NCBI GenBank assembly: GCA_943788645.1
Contig: CALSRC010000013.1
Coordinates: 1-64,000, forward strand
Reading direction: 5' to 3'
DNA from: UA16 sp002292325
Lineage (GTDB): Bacteria > Bacteroidota > Bacteroidia > Flavobacteriales_D > Sanyastnellaceae
Length of the DNA stretch: 64,000 nucleotides
Shown piece after piece: positions 25,017 through 33,400 of this stretch (position 1 is the stretch's first letter; every line of letters starts with the position of its first letter). Below the pieces are notes generated by a model that was not told the origin of the DNA, did not search any database, and saw nothing but the letters and a program-made list of their open reading frames with translations. The position numbers were made by a program, and so were the translations under genes.

Positions 25017-27212
25017 ATGCTGCTTCAATTGGACATACCGCGTGACTGGATCGTGGAGGTCGAAGCCTGGCAGTGGTTCATTGTCGTTGGCGCAGCAGCA
25101 CTCATGGCATTCTGGCTTTATGGCTGGAGGGCCGGCATTGGTCGCAAAAGCACGGGGAGTGGTCTATCCCATATAGGACGCTTGCTGTTGGGCACCATGC
25201 GGTTCATAACGTTGGTTGGCTTGGGGTTTTTGTTGCTGGAACCTTTAATCCGCAGCCAGTTATTCGATGAGGAGCCACCGCTAGCCGTCGTGCTGATGGA
25301 CGAAAGCGCATCCGTTTTCGCACGCGGTGATTCTGCTGCTGAGACACAACAAATTCTCGATTGGGTTGAAGGACTCCAAACCTCGATTGAAAACGCCGGA
25401 ATGGTCGCAGAATGGTATGGTTTTGAGAAACAACTGAGGCCGGTTATGAGCAACTCCGATACCGCTTGGACGTGGTCGGGAAGCCAAACCAACCTCGACG
25501 CGGCCGTCCGAGAACTCTCTGCCCGCATAGAAAACCGCAACATTGCAGGAATCATTCTAGCGAGTGACGGACTGGTCAACCGAGGCGCATCGCCTGACTT
25601 TGGAATAGAATGGCCGAATGTACCTGTCTGGACCCTGGGCCTTGGAGATACGACCAAGGTGAAAGACCGCTGGATCAGTCGAGTCAATCACAACCCAATT
25701 GCTTATTTGGGGAACACTTTTCCTATGGAGGTTTTCATCGAATCTCAGGGGCTAAAAGGAGAGACCGCCCAAATTCAGGTGTACCATCGTGGGGAGTTAT
25801 TGGAGTCCCAACGATGGACAACATCAGCCGAAAAAGAAATTCAGAAATGTGCGTTTCAACTTCCGGCTACCGACGTGGGAATGCAACGCTACGAGCTGCG
25901 CATTGCATTGAACAACAAAGAAGTTGATCCGAGCAATAACCGCCGAGTTTTTTATGTTGAAGTACTCGAAAGCCGCAAAGTCATTGCTTGCATCGCTGCT
26001 TCTCCTCATCCTGATTTGGGTGCCATCCGCATGGCTTTGGCTGAATTAGAACCTTATGAAATACGGTCATTTCAACTGGCCAATCTGCAGGACGCAGAAG
26101 CCTTGAATGAGGCCATTCGTAGTTCGGATGTGATCATAGCGCATGACTTGATTGGAGAATCTTGGGGAGGTATACCTTGGACCCAGCTCATTGCCATGAA
26201 TGGCGTGCCTGTGTGGTGGTGGGCGGCTTCGGAATCCACTTGGTCGTATTTACAGCAGCCCAATACCTTAGGTGTCGAGATGTCACGTTCTGGCGACCTC
26301 AATCAAATCCACCGGGCTCGAATCAATCCGTCTTTTACTGCGCTGGAATTTCCCAACGGGACGGAAGAAGCGATTCGGGAATGGCCACCAATGCAGGGTC
26401 CTTTTGAACAAACCACGTGGTCTCCTGCCTGGTCTCCATTGATGTATCGGCAATTTGGAGACATCGAAACCAACGATGCATTCTGGGCAATTCGAGGCGG
26501 AGCAGCGGGGACGATCGGAGCAGCAGGTTCCCGTCAAATCCTTTCCATTGGCGAGGGCCTCTGGCGATGGCGGATGCGCAACTACGTCCAAAACGGAGAC
26601 CACTCGGTCTTTAACCGTTTCATTCAACAGCAGGTGCAATTTCTCGCCGCCAAGGACGTCAGAAAGCGTCTGATGGTTCAAACGGAAAAGCGAATCGCCG
26701 TGGACGAGCGCATCAATTTTCGCGCCCAGGTTTATGATGCTTCTTGGAGTGCCACGAAAGAAGCCACTGTCGTTGTTTACTTGACCGACGAAATGGGCCA
26801 GGTTTACAATCGGACTTTGCTGTTGTCGGACCAAGGCTATGCCGCTGATTTCGGAAGGATGACAGCCGGCAACTACCGATGGAAAGCGACCAGTGAACTC
26901 GACGACCAAGTATTCGAAGATTCAGGATCACTTATTGTAGAGGACACCCAGCTCGAACGCACCAATTTATCGGCTGATCACGGCGTCTTGATGCGAATCT
27001 CGAACCAAACAGGAGGAGCCTATATGGGAGAAGTATCCAATACAACGTCTGAGGAACTCGTTCGGGCGATGGATCAAATGGGCATCCCCACGCCCATCCT
27101 CCATGAGCAAACCACATTACGAGATGCAGTCGAATGGATTGCATTACTCCTATTCATTATCGCCTTGCTTACCGCAGAATGGATCATCCGGCGCCGGACC
27201 ATCGGATATTGA
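25017..27212 (+). CDS. Large membrane protein with VWA-like domain
   Basis: A 731-aa protein with two N-terminal membrane helices (about residues 20-75), a periplasmic region and a C-terminal helix. The VWA-like domain begins at LAVVLMDESASVFARGD, where D-E-S-A-S matches the MIDAS pattern DxSxS, and continues through IILASDGLVNRGASP. Later repeats with YELRI, YVEVL and YLTDEMGQVY look like immunoglobulin-fold or beta-sandwich segments. Similar DUF-type VWA membrane proteins occur widely in Bacteroidota; the function is unknown. It is the last gene of the amidase-mlaD-FeS-fabG run. Confidence 0.75.
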   Translation: MLLQLDIPRDWIVEVEAWQWFIVVGAAALMAFWLYGWRAGIGRKSTGSGLSHIGRLLLGTMRFITLVGLGFLLLEPLIRSQLFDEEPPLAVVLMDESASVFARGDSAAETQQILDWVEGLQTSIENAGMVAEWYGFEKQLRPVMSNSDTAWTWSGSQTNLDAAVRELSARIENRNIAGIILASDGLVNRGASPDFGIEWPNVPVWTLGLGDTTKVKDRWISRVNHNPIAYLGNTFPMEVFIESQGLKGETAQIQVYHRGELLESQRWTTSAEKEIQKCAFQLPATDVGMQRYELRIALNNKEVDPSNNRRVFYVEVLESRKVIACIAASPHPDLGAIRMALAELEPYEIRSFQLANLQDAEALNEAIRSSDVIIAHDLIGESWGGIPWTQLIAMNGVPVWWWAASESTWSYLQQPNTLGVEMSRSGDLNQIHRARINPSFTALEFPNGTEEAIREWPPMQGPFEQTTWSPAWSPLMYRQFGDIETNDAFWAIRGGAAGTIGAAGSRQILSIGEGLWRWRMRNYVQNGDHSVFNRFIQQQVQFLAAKDVRKRLMVQTEKRIAVDERINFRAQVYDASWSATKEATVVVYLTDEMGQVYNRTLLLSDQGYAADFGRMTAGNYRWKATSELDDQVFEDSGSLIVEDTQLERTNLSADHGVLMRISNQTGGAYMGEVSNTTSEELVRAMDQMGIPTPILHEQTTLRDAVEWIALLLFIIALLTAEWIIRRRTIGY

Positions 27213-27278
27213 ATTCCATCGACTTGAAAAAAATGCCAATTCGACGCGTTGGTGAGACATCCGACTCGAGTCCTGCCT

Positions 27279-27286
27279 TAGATTTG
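27279..27286 (+). promoter_or_regulatory. TAnnTTTG box 4 nt before prohibitin ATG (leaderless)
   Basis: TAGATTTG is followed by AGCT and then the ATG. If transcription starts about 5 nt after the box, the mRNA has no 5' leader. The consensus -33 TTTG is not seen at the expected distance. Confidence 0.55.
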
Positions 27287-27290
27287 AGCT

Positions 27291-28121
27291 ATGTCACAAC
27301 AACCCAACCCAGCCAACATGCGACGATTGCTTATCGTTACGTTGGTATTAGGCCCCATTCTTCTGCTTTGGGGATCGCTCACAGTCAACATTCCCTCAGG
27401 CCATGCCGGTCTGTTATTTCACACCTTCGGTGCAGGCATTGACCCAGCGGATGAGCCGTTGAATTCAGGCTTTCATTTCAAAGCGCCTTGGAATAAGGTA
27501 TATGATTATGAAATTCGCCAAAAGGACAGGATGGAGCGTTTGGAAGTCCTCAGCTCCAACTTACTCAAAATCGAAATGGACTTGACTGTGTTTTACCAAC
27601 CCGACTTCCAGTCTCTGGGCTTATTGGAAATCGAGCGCGGAAAGAACTATGAAGAGAAGGTCGTCGTTCCTGCGATGCGATCTGTTGCGCGTGAGGTCAT
27701 CGCAAAGTACCTTCCCGAAGAGTTCAACACAACCCGAAGGGATGAGATTCAATCGGAAATCGACGAACGGATGCGCGAAAAACTGTCAGAAAATTACTTG
27801 CAGCTGAATGACGTGCTGATCCGTAACATTAGCTTGCCGAAGAAGTTAGAGGAAGCCATCGAACGCAAATTGCAGCAGGAACAAGAATCGTTGGAGTACG
27901 AGTTTCGTCTTGAGAAAGCATCGAAAGAGGCTCAGCGGATGCGAATTGAAGCAGAAGGCATTCGAGACTACCAGGAAATTGTGTCGCGTGGCATCAGCCA
28001 AGAATTGCTGAAGTGGAAAGGAATTGAAGCAACATCAGCTTTGGCTAACAGCCCCAACACGAAGGTTGTTGTCATCGGTTCAGCCAAAGACGGTCTACCG
28101 CTTATCCTGGGAGACAATTAA
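27291..28121 (+). CDS. Prohibitin/SPFH family membrane protein
   Basis: A 276-aa protein with one N-terminal signal-anchor helix (about residues 12-30) and an SPFH domain: VNIPSGHAGLLFHTFG, GFHFKAPWNKVYDYEIRQ, and the coiled-coil helix that follows (QQEQESLEYEFRLEKASKEA, then RIEAEG). Prohibitins form ring scaffolds that hold membrane proteases such as FtsH; ftsH lies 5 kb away but not in the same operon. The gene has its own leaderless-type promoter and ends just before a bidirectional terminator. Confidence 0.9.
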   Translation: MSQQPNPANMRRLLIVTLVLGPILLLWGSLTVNIPSGHAGLLFHTFGAGIDPADEPLNSGFHFKAPWNKVYDYEIRQKDRMERLEVLSSNLLKIEMDLTVFYQPDFQSLGLLEIERGKNYEEKVVVPAMRSVAREVIAKYLPEEFNTTRRDEIQSEIDERMREKLSENYLQLNDVLIRNISLPKKLEEAIERKLQQEQESLEYEFRLEKASKEAQRMRIEAEGIRDYQEIVSRGISQELLKWKGIEATSALANSPNTKVVVIGSAKDGLPLILGDN

Positions 28122-28151
28122 TAAATCACTACAAAACAGCCTGCAAATATC

Positions 28152-28180
28152 AAAAAACCCCGCCAATGGCGGGGTTTTTT
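28152..28180. terminator. Bidirectional rho-independent terminator (prohibitin / rpmB)
   Basis: Perfect 7-bp GC stem (CCCCGCC with GGCGGGG, loop AAT), preceded by six A and followed by six T. It therefore terminates transcription from both sides, ending the prohibitin gene (+) and rpmB (-). Confidence 0.88.
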
Positions 28181-28219
28181 GCTTCGTCCATTGGACGACT
28201 GTGCATCAAGTTTCCTGAT

Positions 28220-28462
28220 TCAGGCCTCGACGTAAGTTCCTTTGGCTTTGGCTTGAGCAATGGCTGCCTTCAAACCAATCTTGCCGATGGTACGCATGGC
28301 AGACGTAGAAACACGCAAAGTAATAAAGGACCCATCCTCAGCATTGAAGAAACGCTTCTTCTGAAGATTTGGGTAAAACGTACGCTTGGTGCGGCGCTTG
28401 GAGTGGGAAACGTTATTTCCTACCATCACTTTCTTACCTGTAAGTTGACATATGCGGCTCAT
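28220..28462 (-). CDS. rpmB: Ribosomal protein bL28
   Basis: An 80-aa large-subunit protein. It reads MSRICQLTGKKVMVGNNVSH, then SKRRTKRTFYPNLQKKRF, the expected bL28 pattern without zinc-binding cysteine pairs. ATG 28462 is the natural start, since the longer frame adds 21 non-family residues. It lies downstream of cinA and is ended by the bidirectional terminator. A weak box (TTATTTCG, one mismatch from TAnnTTYG) lies 29 nt upstream. Confidence 0.95.
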   Translation of the reverse strand: MSRICQLTGKKVMVGNNVSHSKRRTKRTFYPNLQKKRFFNAEDGSFITLRVSTSAMRTIGKIGLKAAIAQAKAKGTYVEA

Positions 28463-28547
28463 GACTGTGCTTTTTCGGACGGCAAAGAAACGAAATAAAT
28501 CACTCCAATCCAACCGAGAATGCAACTTCTCATGGATTATGTTCGGC

Positions 28548-29795
28548 TTAGGCCGACCTCAATTCACGCAACAACCAGCCCATGCATTCCAATGCGGTAC
28601 GCGCGATATTCCGACCGCGGTGATTACCGAGTTGAAGACAACGGGTATGCGTACCCTTAGGTGACGCCAGCGCGATCCAAATAGTCCCCACCGCCTTTGT
28701 CGGAGTAGCTCCACCTGGACCAGCAATTCCGGAAGTAGCCAGCGCATATGTGGTCTTCATTGCTTTCCGAACACCCTCAGCCATAGCCCTCACAACCTCT
28801 TCGCTTACCGCACCATGGGCCTCGATCAATTGTGCATCGACTCCCAAAACATGTGTTTTGATTCCGTTCGCATACGCCACAATCGAACCCTCGAAAACCG
28901 CACTCGCGCCTGGAATGGCCGTCAAGCGGGCTGCAATCGATCCTCCTGTGCACGACTCCGCGGTTGACAAACTCGCCTCTGCCCGGCCCAAGGCTGCGAT
29001 TAGAGCCTCTTCCAGCGACATCCCATCTTCAGCAACAACGTGCTCGCCCGCTTGGTCCAACAGCTCTTTCATCGCATCATCCACGCGAGAATCCGCATCT
29101 TCACCTATGGAACTGAGTCGAATTCGAACCTGACCAGGCGCCGGTAAATAGGCGATGCCTATTCCCCGGGACTCCAACCCCTCTTCCCAGTCGTGCACGA
29201 TAGCGCTCAAAAAACTCTCTCCAATTCCTTGGGTTAATACCGTCTTTTGATAGCGCACTGGCAGAGACCATTTAGACTCCACCCGGGGCATGACTTCTTC
29301 CTCCATCAACCCCTTCATTTCATACGGCACACCGGGCATGCTAACCACCACTTTGTCCTTGCCTTCGCGCAAGGTGTCAAACCACATCCCCATTGCCGTA
29401 CCTCTCGGATTCGGCAGAATGACACACGACTCAGGCAAAAGAGCCTGATCGCAATTGGAAGGAAGCATTTTCAATTTACGCCCTTCAAACCATGCCGTAA
29501 TCCGATCCAGCACATCTTGATCCAAAACAAGGTCTGTATTGAAGTAATCCGCCAAAGTATGCTTGGTTACATCATCCCGTGTAGGCCCCAGTCCTCCTGT
29601 TACAAGCACCAAATCCACACGGGACAGCGCCTCATCCAAGGCCGCCGAAATTTCGGAAGGTCGGTCTGAAATGGACACAATACGATTTACCGATACCCCC
29701 TTTTTTCTCAATTCCTCCCCCATCCAAGCGGAATTCGTATCCACTGTCTGTCCCAATAACAATTCGTCTCCAATCGTGATGATTTCCGCTTGCAT
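28548..29795 (-). CDS. cinA: CinA family nicotinamide-nucleotide amidase
   Basis: A 415-aa two-domain protein. The N-terminal MoCF-like COG1058 domain (ITIGDELLLGQTVDTNSAW, TGGLGPTRDDVTK) is linked to ADP-ribose pyrophosphatase activity, and the C-terminal domain (TAESCTGGSIAARLTAIPGA, ATSGIAGPGG) is the NMN amidase that recycles NMN from DNA ligase. The start is set by a TATTTTCG box that ends 4 bp upstream of the ATG. It is transcribed toward rpmB and is divided from the secreted protein at 29.9 kb by a terminator. Confidence 0.93.
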   Translation of the reverse strand: MQAEIITIGDELLLGQTVDTNSAWMGEELRKKGVSVNRIVSISDRPSEISAALDEALSRVDLVLVTGGLGPTRDDVTKHTLADYFNTDLVLDQDVLDRITAWFEGRKLKMLPSNCDQALLPESCVILPNPRGTAMGMWFDTLREGKDKVVVSMPGVPYEMKGLMEEEVMPRVESKWSLPVRYQKTVLTQGIGESFLSAIVHDWEEGLESRGIGIAYLPAPGQVRIRLSSIGEDADSRVDDAMKELLDQAGEHVVAEDGMSLEEALIAALGRAEASLSTAESCTGGSIAARLTAIPGASAVFEGSIVAYANGIKTHVLGVDAQLIEAHGAVSEEVVRAMAEGVRKAMKTTYALATSGIAGPGGATPTKAVGTIWIALASPKGTHTRCLQLGNHRGRNIARTALECMGWLLRELRSA

Positions 29796-29799
29796 GCCG

Positions 29800-29807
29800 C
29801 GAAAATA
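29800..29807 (-). promoter_or_regulatory. TAnnTTYG box 4 nt before cinA ATG (leaderless)
   Basis: The minus strand reads TATTTTCG and then four bases to the cinA ATG at 29795. The spacing is the same as for ridA, namZ, pyrE, rocD, capA, ppk1 and the prohibitin gene. Confidence 0.5.
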
Positions 29808-29824
29808 CGTCGAGAAAGCAGGGC

Positions 29825-29860
29825 AAAAAAAAAGCCCTCTGCCTCCAAGGCAAAGGGCTT
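29825..29860 (-). terminator. Rho-independent terminator after the secreted propeller protein
   Basis: On the minus strand a hairpin (AAGCCCT/TGCC with GGCA/AGGGCTT, one mismatch) is followed by eight or more T. It lies 20 nt after the 29880 stop codon and just upstream of cinA. Confidence 0.75.
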
Positions 29861-29879
29861 CATATAAATCTATTTACAC

Positions 29880-31802
29880 CTATTGAATTGCCAAACGGAT
29901 CACAGCTTGGTGATCACCTTGAGCAATGTTGACCAAGTAAATGCCTGGTGCCCAGTCTGAAGTTTCGATTCGTTCCACCAAGGCTGAAGTCTGCAAGGAA
30001 AGCACTTGCCGTCCGGTCATGCTCCAAACAACGATCTGGTGAGCTCCCGGTCGGTTGATGACCAATTCAACTTGGTCGTCCGCAGGGTTCGGGTACAAAG
30101 AGATATCGTTCAAATCAATGGGCTCCGCAATGCCAACCCAATCCTCATATTCCAGCGTCGCACAATCGCCCAAGTCATCTGCAGGCACGCGCAAGTGAAC
30201 AATGTCATTGATATCCGCTGGATCCTCATCACCGCGGACATGCAATCCTGGCTCGAAATCACGCTGATAGATGATCTCCAATTGACCATTCACGACGTCT
30301 GGAGCAATGGATCCAAACACCGCTTCGTAGCCGTCGTAATCTTCATCAGGAGTTAAATCACATGCCTCTTCCGCGTTCCATGACAAGCCCCCATCCATCG
30401 AGTGCACTAAAAATTGGTGACGATAATTCTGAGCTCCCGTGGAGAAATTCTCCATGATGGCAGAATAGGTCACGTACAGGTTGCCCGAGGCATCCGAAGC
30501 AATGCTCGGGAATCCAGCGCATCCGACATAGTACGCAGCAATTTCATCAAAATCCAACGTGCCACTTTCATCGTAATCAAAGGAATAACCAATGATTTGG
30601 GCACTATCTGCACCCATGGATTCATTCCAGTAAGCCAATCCATTGGTACCGGGGAAGTAGCTCGTGGTTCCGTCAATGGTGTCGGCATCCATATAGTACA
30701 TACTCCCGTAAGAGACATGTACTTGTCCGTAAGTATCAATGTGCACATCTCCTGCACCGTCCGTATTGAAATACTCTTGGAACAAACCATCATCGTTGTA
30801 ATCTTCCGCAAATTCCTCGCCTTCTGGCAAACCCATATCTGCGACATACAAATCCACAGGGAAGTCTACGAGCAATTGCTTTGTCCACGTTTCTCCGTTG
30901 TCTTGGGAAATCATCACGAATGAATCGCTGAAATCGTTGAATGATGCGAACGCAACCGTATTGCCTCGCGCATGAATAGCGTACGTATCCCCGCTGAAGT
31001 TGGCGAAATTCGAGCTATCCAAATCGGCAAATGAATGGTCTATCATGTCCCATGTATCGCCGCCATCTTGTGATCGGTAATACAAAAGGGCGCCGTCTTG
31101 GCCGTTGTAAAGAACTCCTCCATTGCCTTCGGGTGTGGTGATGCAAATCACGTGGAGGCTGTTTCCATCCTCTCCACCAGCGGCCATACGGGGCCACAAT
31201 TTCCCGACTTCAAGGTCGCTCGGCACGGAAGCTTCACTCCAAGCTCCGGCACCGGCATCCCGCCAAGCCATGTGCAAGGGTGTATCGATGCCAGGGTGAC
31301 TCACCACCACCTCGCGTCCACTTGCTGTGTGCACGATGGAGGGCCAACCAATTCGAACCGATTCGATGCGCTCGTAAGCTACTTCTCCCCAGGCCGTGCC
31401 ATCATAGAAATTATAGCCTGTTCCTCGATCGCTGAATGGCGTCAACTCCAAACTCATTGTCCATGCTGCAGAAACGGCCTCGCCGCCTCCAGCCATGCGG
31501 TCATCGATCGCCGCATTGGATTGTAAATCATACTGTGTGTAGCCAATCACTTGACGTTGGACCACAAGATCACGGTTTTGAATGTGCTCAAGATCCGTGT
31601 CCGATTGACCTTCCAAAGGCTGTTGTGGACGGTCGGAAAAATCCGCGATTGCCACGGTGGGCATCGGAGCCGCCACACGCATAGCTGGAGCCAATTGAGG
31701 GACATCTTGAAGAATGGTTTGGCCAGTTGATTGGACTGATTGAGTCCATCCTAAACCGGCGATAGTCGCCCACATCAGAACGACAAGGGTAAAGTGCTTC
31801 AT
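29880..31802 (-). CDS. Secreted beta-propeller-like protein with T9SS type A sorting domain
   Basis: A 640-aa exported protein with an N-terminal signal peptide (MKHFTLVVLMWATIAGLGW). Three Asp-box (BNR) repeats of the S-x-D-x-G-x-T/S-W kind are visible: SQDGGDTW, SQDNGETW and SMDGGLSW, as in sialidase-type propellers. It also contains acidic loops, one matching an EF-hand calcium loop (DYDESGTLDFDE). The C-terminus (ISLYPNPADDQVELVINR, then WAPGIYLVNI) is a canonical T9SS type A sorting domain. Substrate is unknown. A terminator follows. No sialidase catalytic residues can be assigned with confidence. Confidence 0.85.
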   Translation of the reverse strand: MKHFTLVVLMWATIAGLGWTQSVQSTGQTILQDVPQLAPAMRVAAPMPTVAIADFSDRPQQPLEGQSDTDLEHIQNRDLVVQRQVIGYTQYDLQSNAAIDDRMAGGGEAVSAAWTMSLELTPFSDRGTGYNFYDGTAWGEVAYERIESVRIGWPSIVHTASGREVVVSHPGIDTPLHMAWRDAGAGAWSEASVPSDLEVGKLWPRMAAGGEDGNSLHVICITTPEGNGGVLYNGQDGALLYYRSQDGGDTWDMIDHSFADLDSSNFANFSGDTYAIHARGNTVAFASFNDFSDSFVMISQDNGETWTKQLLVDFPVDLYVADMGLPEGEEFAEDYNDDGLFQEYFNTDGAGDVHIDTYGQVHVSYGSMYYMDADTIDGTTSYFPGTNGLAYWNESMGADSAQIIGYSFDYDESGTLDFDEIAAYYVGCAGFPSIASDASGNLYVTYSAIMENFSTGAQNYRHQFLVHSMDGGLSWNAEEACDLTPDEDYDGYEAVFGSIAPDVVNGQLEIIYQRDFEPGLHVRGDEDPADINDIVHLRVPADDLGDCATLEYEDWVGIAEPIDLNDISLYPNPADDQVELVINRPGAHQIVVWSMTGRQVLSLQTSALVERIETSDWAPGIYLVNIAQGDHQAVIRLAIQ

Positions 31803-31869
31803 GTTGTTTTAGGTTTGAGGTGAAAAAGTACCTCAAAGAACCCAAAAACTCCAATTCTACGGGCCTTAG

Positions 31870-32532
31870 TTATTCAGAATGTGCCAATCTGGCCAAAATG
31901 CTCTCCCGACCGACCACTTTTTGGTCAAGTTCGACACAGATTTCGGCATCAAGTGGCAAAAAAACATCGATGCGAGATCCAAATTTGATGAACCCCACCT
32001 CATCTCCGGCGTCCAATTCTTGCCCCTCCTTCATGTACCAGCAGATACGACGAGCAACCGCGCCAGCGATTTGCCGAAACATGACCGTTCCGAATTCACC
32101 TTCAACGACGTGGGTCGTCCGCTCGTTTTCGGTACTCGACTTGGGATGCCAAGCCACCAAATATTTGCCAGGATGATAGCGCGAAGCCAAAACCTTTCCG
32201 GAAAGTGGCGCCCACTGAGCATGGACGTTGAGCGGGCTCATGAAAATGCTGACTTGAATGCGCTCATCTTTGAACCACTCCGTCTCCTTGACCCGCTCGA
32301 TAACCACCACTTTCCCATCACTTGGGCACAGAACATCAGCCGGATTCTGAAGACCGATCTGCCGCGAAGGCATGCGAAAAAAATTAATAACGAGCCCCAG
32401 TAGAACAAGTGAGAGCAGCACTCCTATTGCAGTTCCCCACCCTGGGATCAAGGCATGCAGAAGCGATGTGATTGCAACACCCGTAACAATCGAAACGATT
32501 AACGTTGCTTTTCCCTCTCGATGAAACGTCAT
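31870..32532 (-). CDS. psd: Phosphatidylserine decarboxylase-related protein
   Basis: A 220-aa enzyme that makes phosphatidylethanolamine from phosphatidylserine. It has two N-terminal hydrophobic segments (about residues 9-50), SPLNVHAQWAPLSG and the self-cleavage site IKFGSRIDVFLP, where the FGS serine gives the pyruvoyl group. The length matches the short Bacteroidota/archaeal Psd form. It overlaps cdsA by 4 nt (ATGA), ending a five-gene operon that starts with rsfS. Confidence 0.92.
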   Translation of the reverse strand: MTFHREGKATLIVSIVTGVAITSLLHALIPGWGTAIGVLLSLVLLGLVINFFRMPSRQIGLQNPADVLCPSDGKVVVIERVKETEWFKDERIQVSIFMSPLNVHAQWAPLSGKVLASRYHPGKYLVAWHPKSSTENERTTHVVEGEFGTVMFRQIAGAVARRICWYMKEGQELDAGDEVGFIKFGSRIDVFLPLDAEICVELDQKVVGRESILARLAHSE

Positions 32533-33179
32533 GGAAGAATGGTTTTCAGAGTGAATTCGAATGAAAGCAAAGATAGCAGGACGAGGTATACTGGGCCGGT
32601 CAGCATAAAGCCATCGAACCGATCCAAAACACCGCCATGGCCCGGCATCAATTTACCTGAATCTTTGATTCCGTTCCGGCGTTTCCAGGCGCTCTCAATG
32701 AGATCTCCTGCTGTCGCTAAAACAGCTACAAGAAGCCCCATCCAAAAAAAATCCCCCCCCAAAAGACACCAGGCCATCAAAGATGCAAATACCGCACCGC
32801 CAAAGAGGCCTTCCCATGATTTTCCTGGAGAGACATGAGGCATCAGCTTATGCTTACCGAAGGGTTTACCGACGAAATATGCACCCGAATCATTGGTCCA
32901 AATGATGAAGATTAAACTCAATAAAGCTGATGGTTCATACGCTCCTGAATTGCACCAAGGAATTCCAAGGACCATGCACATCCACAATGCAACAAAAGCA
33001 GAAAACCCCCAAACAGCAGAAGGCGATGCCTTTTGTGACCCCTGCATGAATTCGCGAACGGCCAGCGAGGAAACCACAATCCATAGCACCGCATTGCTCC
33101 ATGGTCCAAGCGCAACTGCTGCTATGACGATGGCACCGAAGATGATTCCGGTGATCATTCTCGTGAATGTCTCTTTCAT
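32529..33179 (-). CDS. cdsA: Phosphatidate cytidylyltransferase
   Basis: A 216-aa integral membrane enzyme that makes CDP-diacylglycerol from phosphatidate and CTP. The family signature near residue 165-190 is intact (SAWKRRNGIKDSGKLMPGHG, then GVLDR). It has about six hydrophobic segments and is shorter than the ~280-aa E. coli form, as is common in this phylum. It overlaps psd and DUF2007 by ATGA junctions, so phospholipid synthesis and membrane protease genes share one message. Confidence 0.93.
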   Translation of the reverse strand: MKETFTRMITGIIFGAIVIAAVALGPWSNAVLWIVVSSLAVREFMQGSQKASPSAVWGFSAFVALWMCMVLGIPWCNSGAYEPSALLSLIFIIWTNDSGAYFVGKPFGKHKLMPHVSPGKSWEGLFGGAVFASLMAWCLLGGDFFWMGLLVAVLATAGDLIESAWKRRNGIKDSGKLMPGHGGVLDRFDGFMLTGPVYLVLLSLLSFEFTLKTILP

Positions 33180-33400
33180 GATGGGTCCCCTGCGTTTTGC
33201 GGGGCATCTTGAGCGAGGATGATGGTTTTCGCGCGCTCGACATCATCATCTTGCACCAATAGCTCAACAAATCCAAACAGATAACTGCTGTCCCGTTTAT
33301 TCAAGACAACGGCCGGGATTTGATGCTCATCGAGCATCGCCCTTCGCAGCTCCACGGCAGGAGGGAACCCGTCAGAATATACGACAGTCCAGCCGTTCAT
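33176..33400 (-). CDS. DUF2007 domain protein (putative signal-transducing)
   Basis: A 74-aa small protein with the DUF2007 pattern: WTVVYSDGFPPAVELRRAML, then HQIPAVVLNKRDSSYLFG and VELLVQDDDVERAKTII. The family adopts a ferredoxin-like fold and is thought to sense small ligands, but the role is unproven. It is translationally coupled (4-nt overlaps) to ftsH upstream and cdsA downstream. Confidence 0.85.
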   Translation of the reverse strand: MNGWTVVYSDGFPPAVELRRAMLDEHQIPAVVLNKRDSSYLFGFVELLVQDDDVERAKTIILAQDAPQNAGDPS

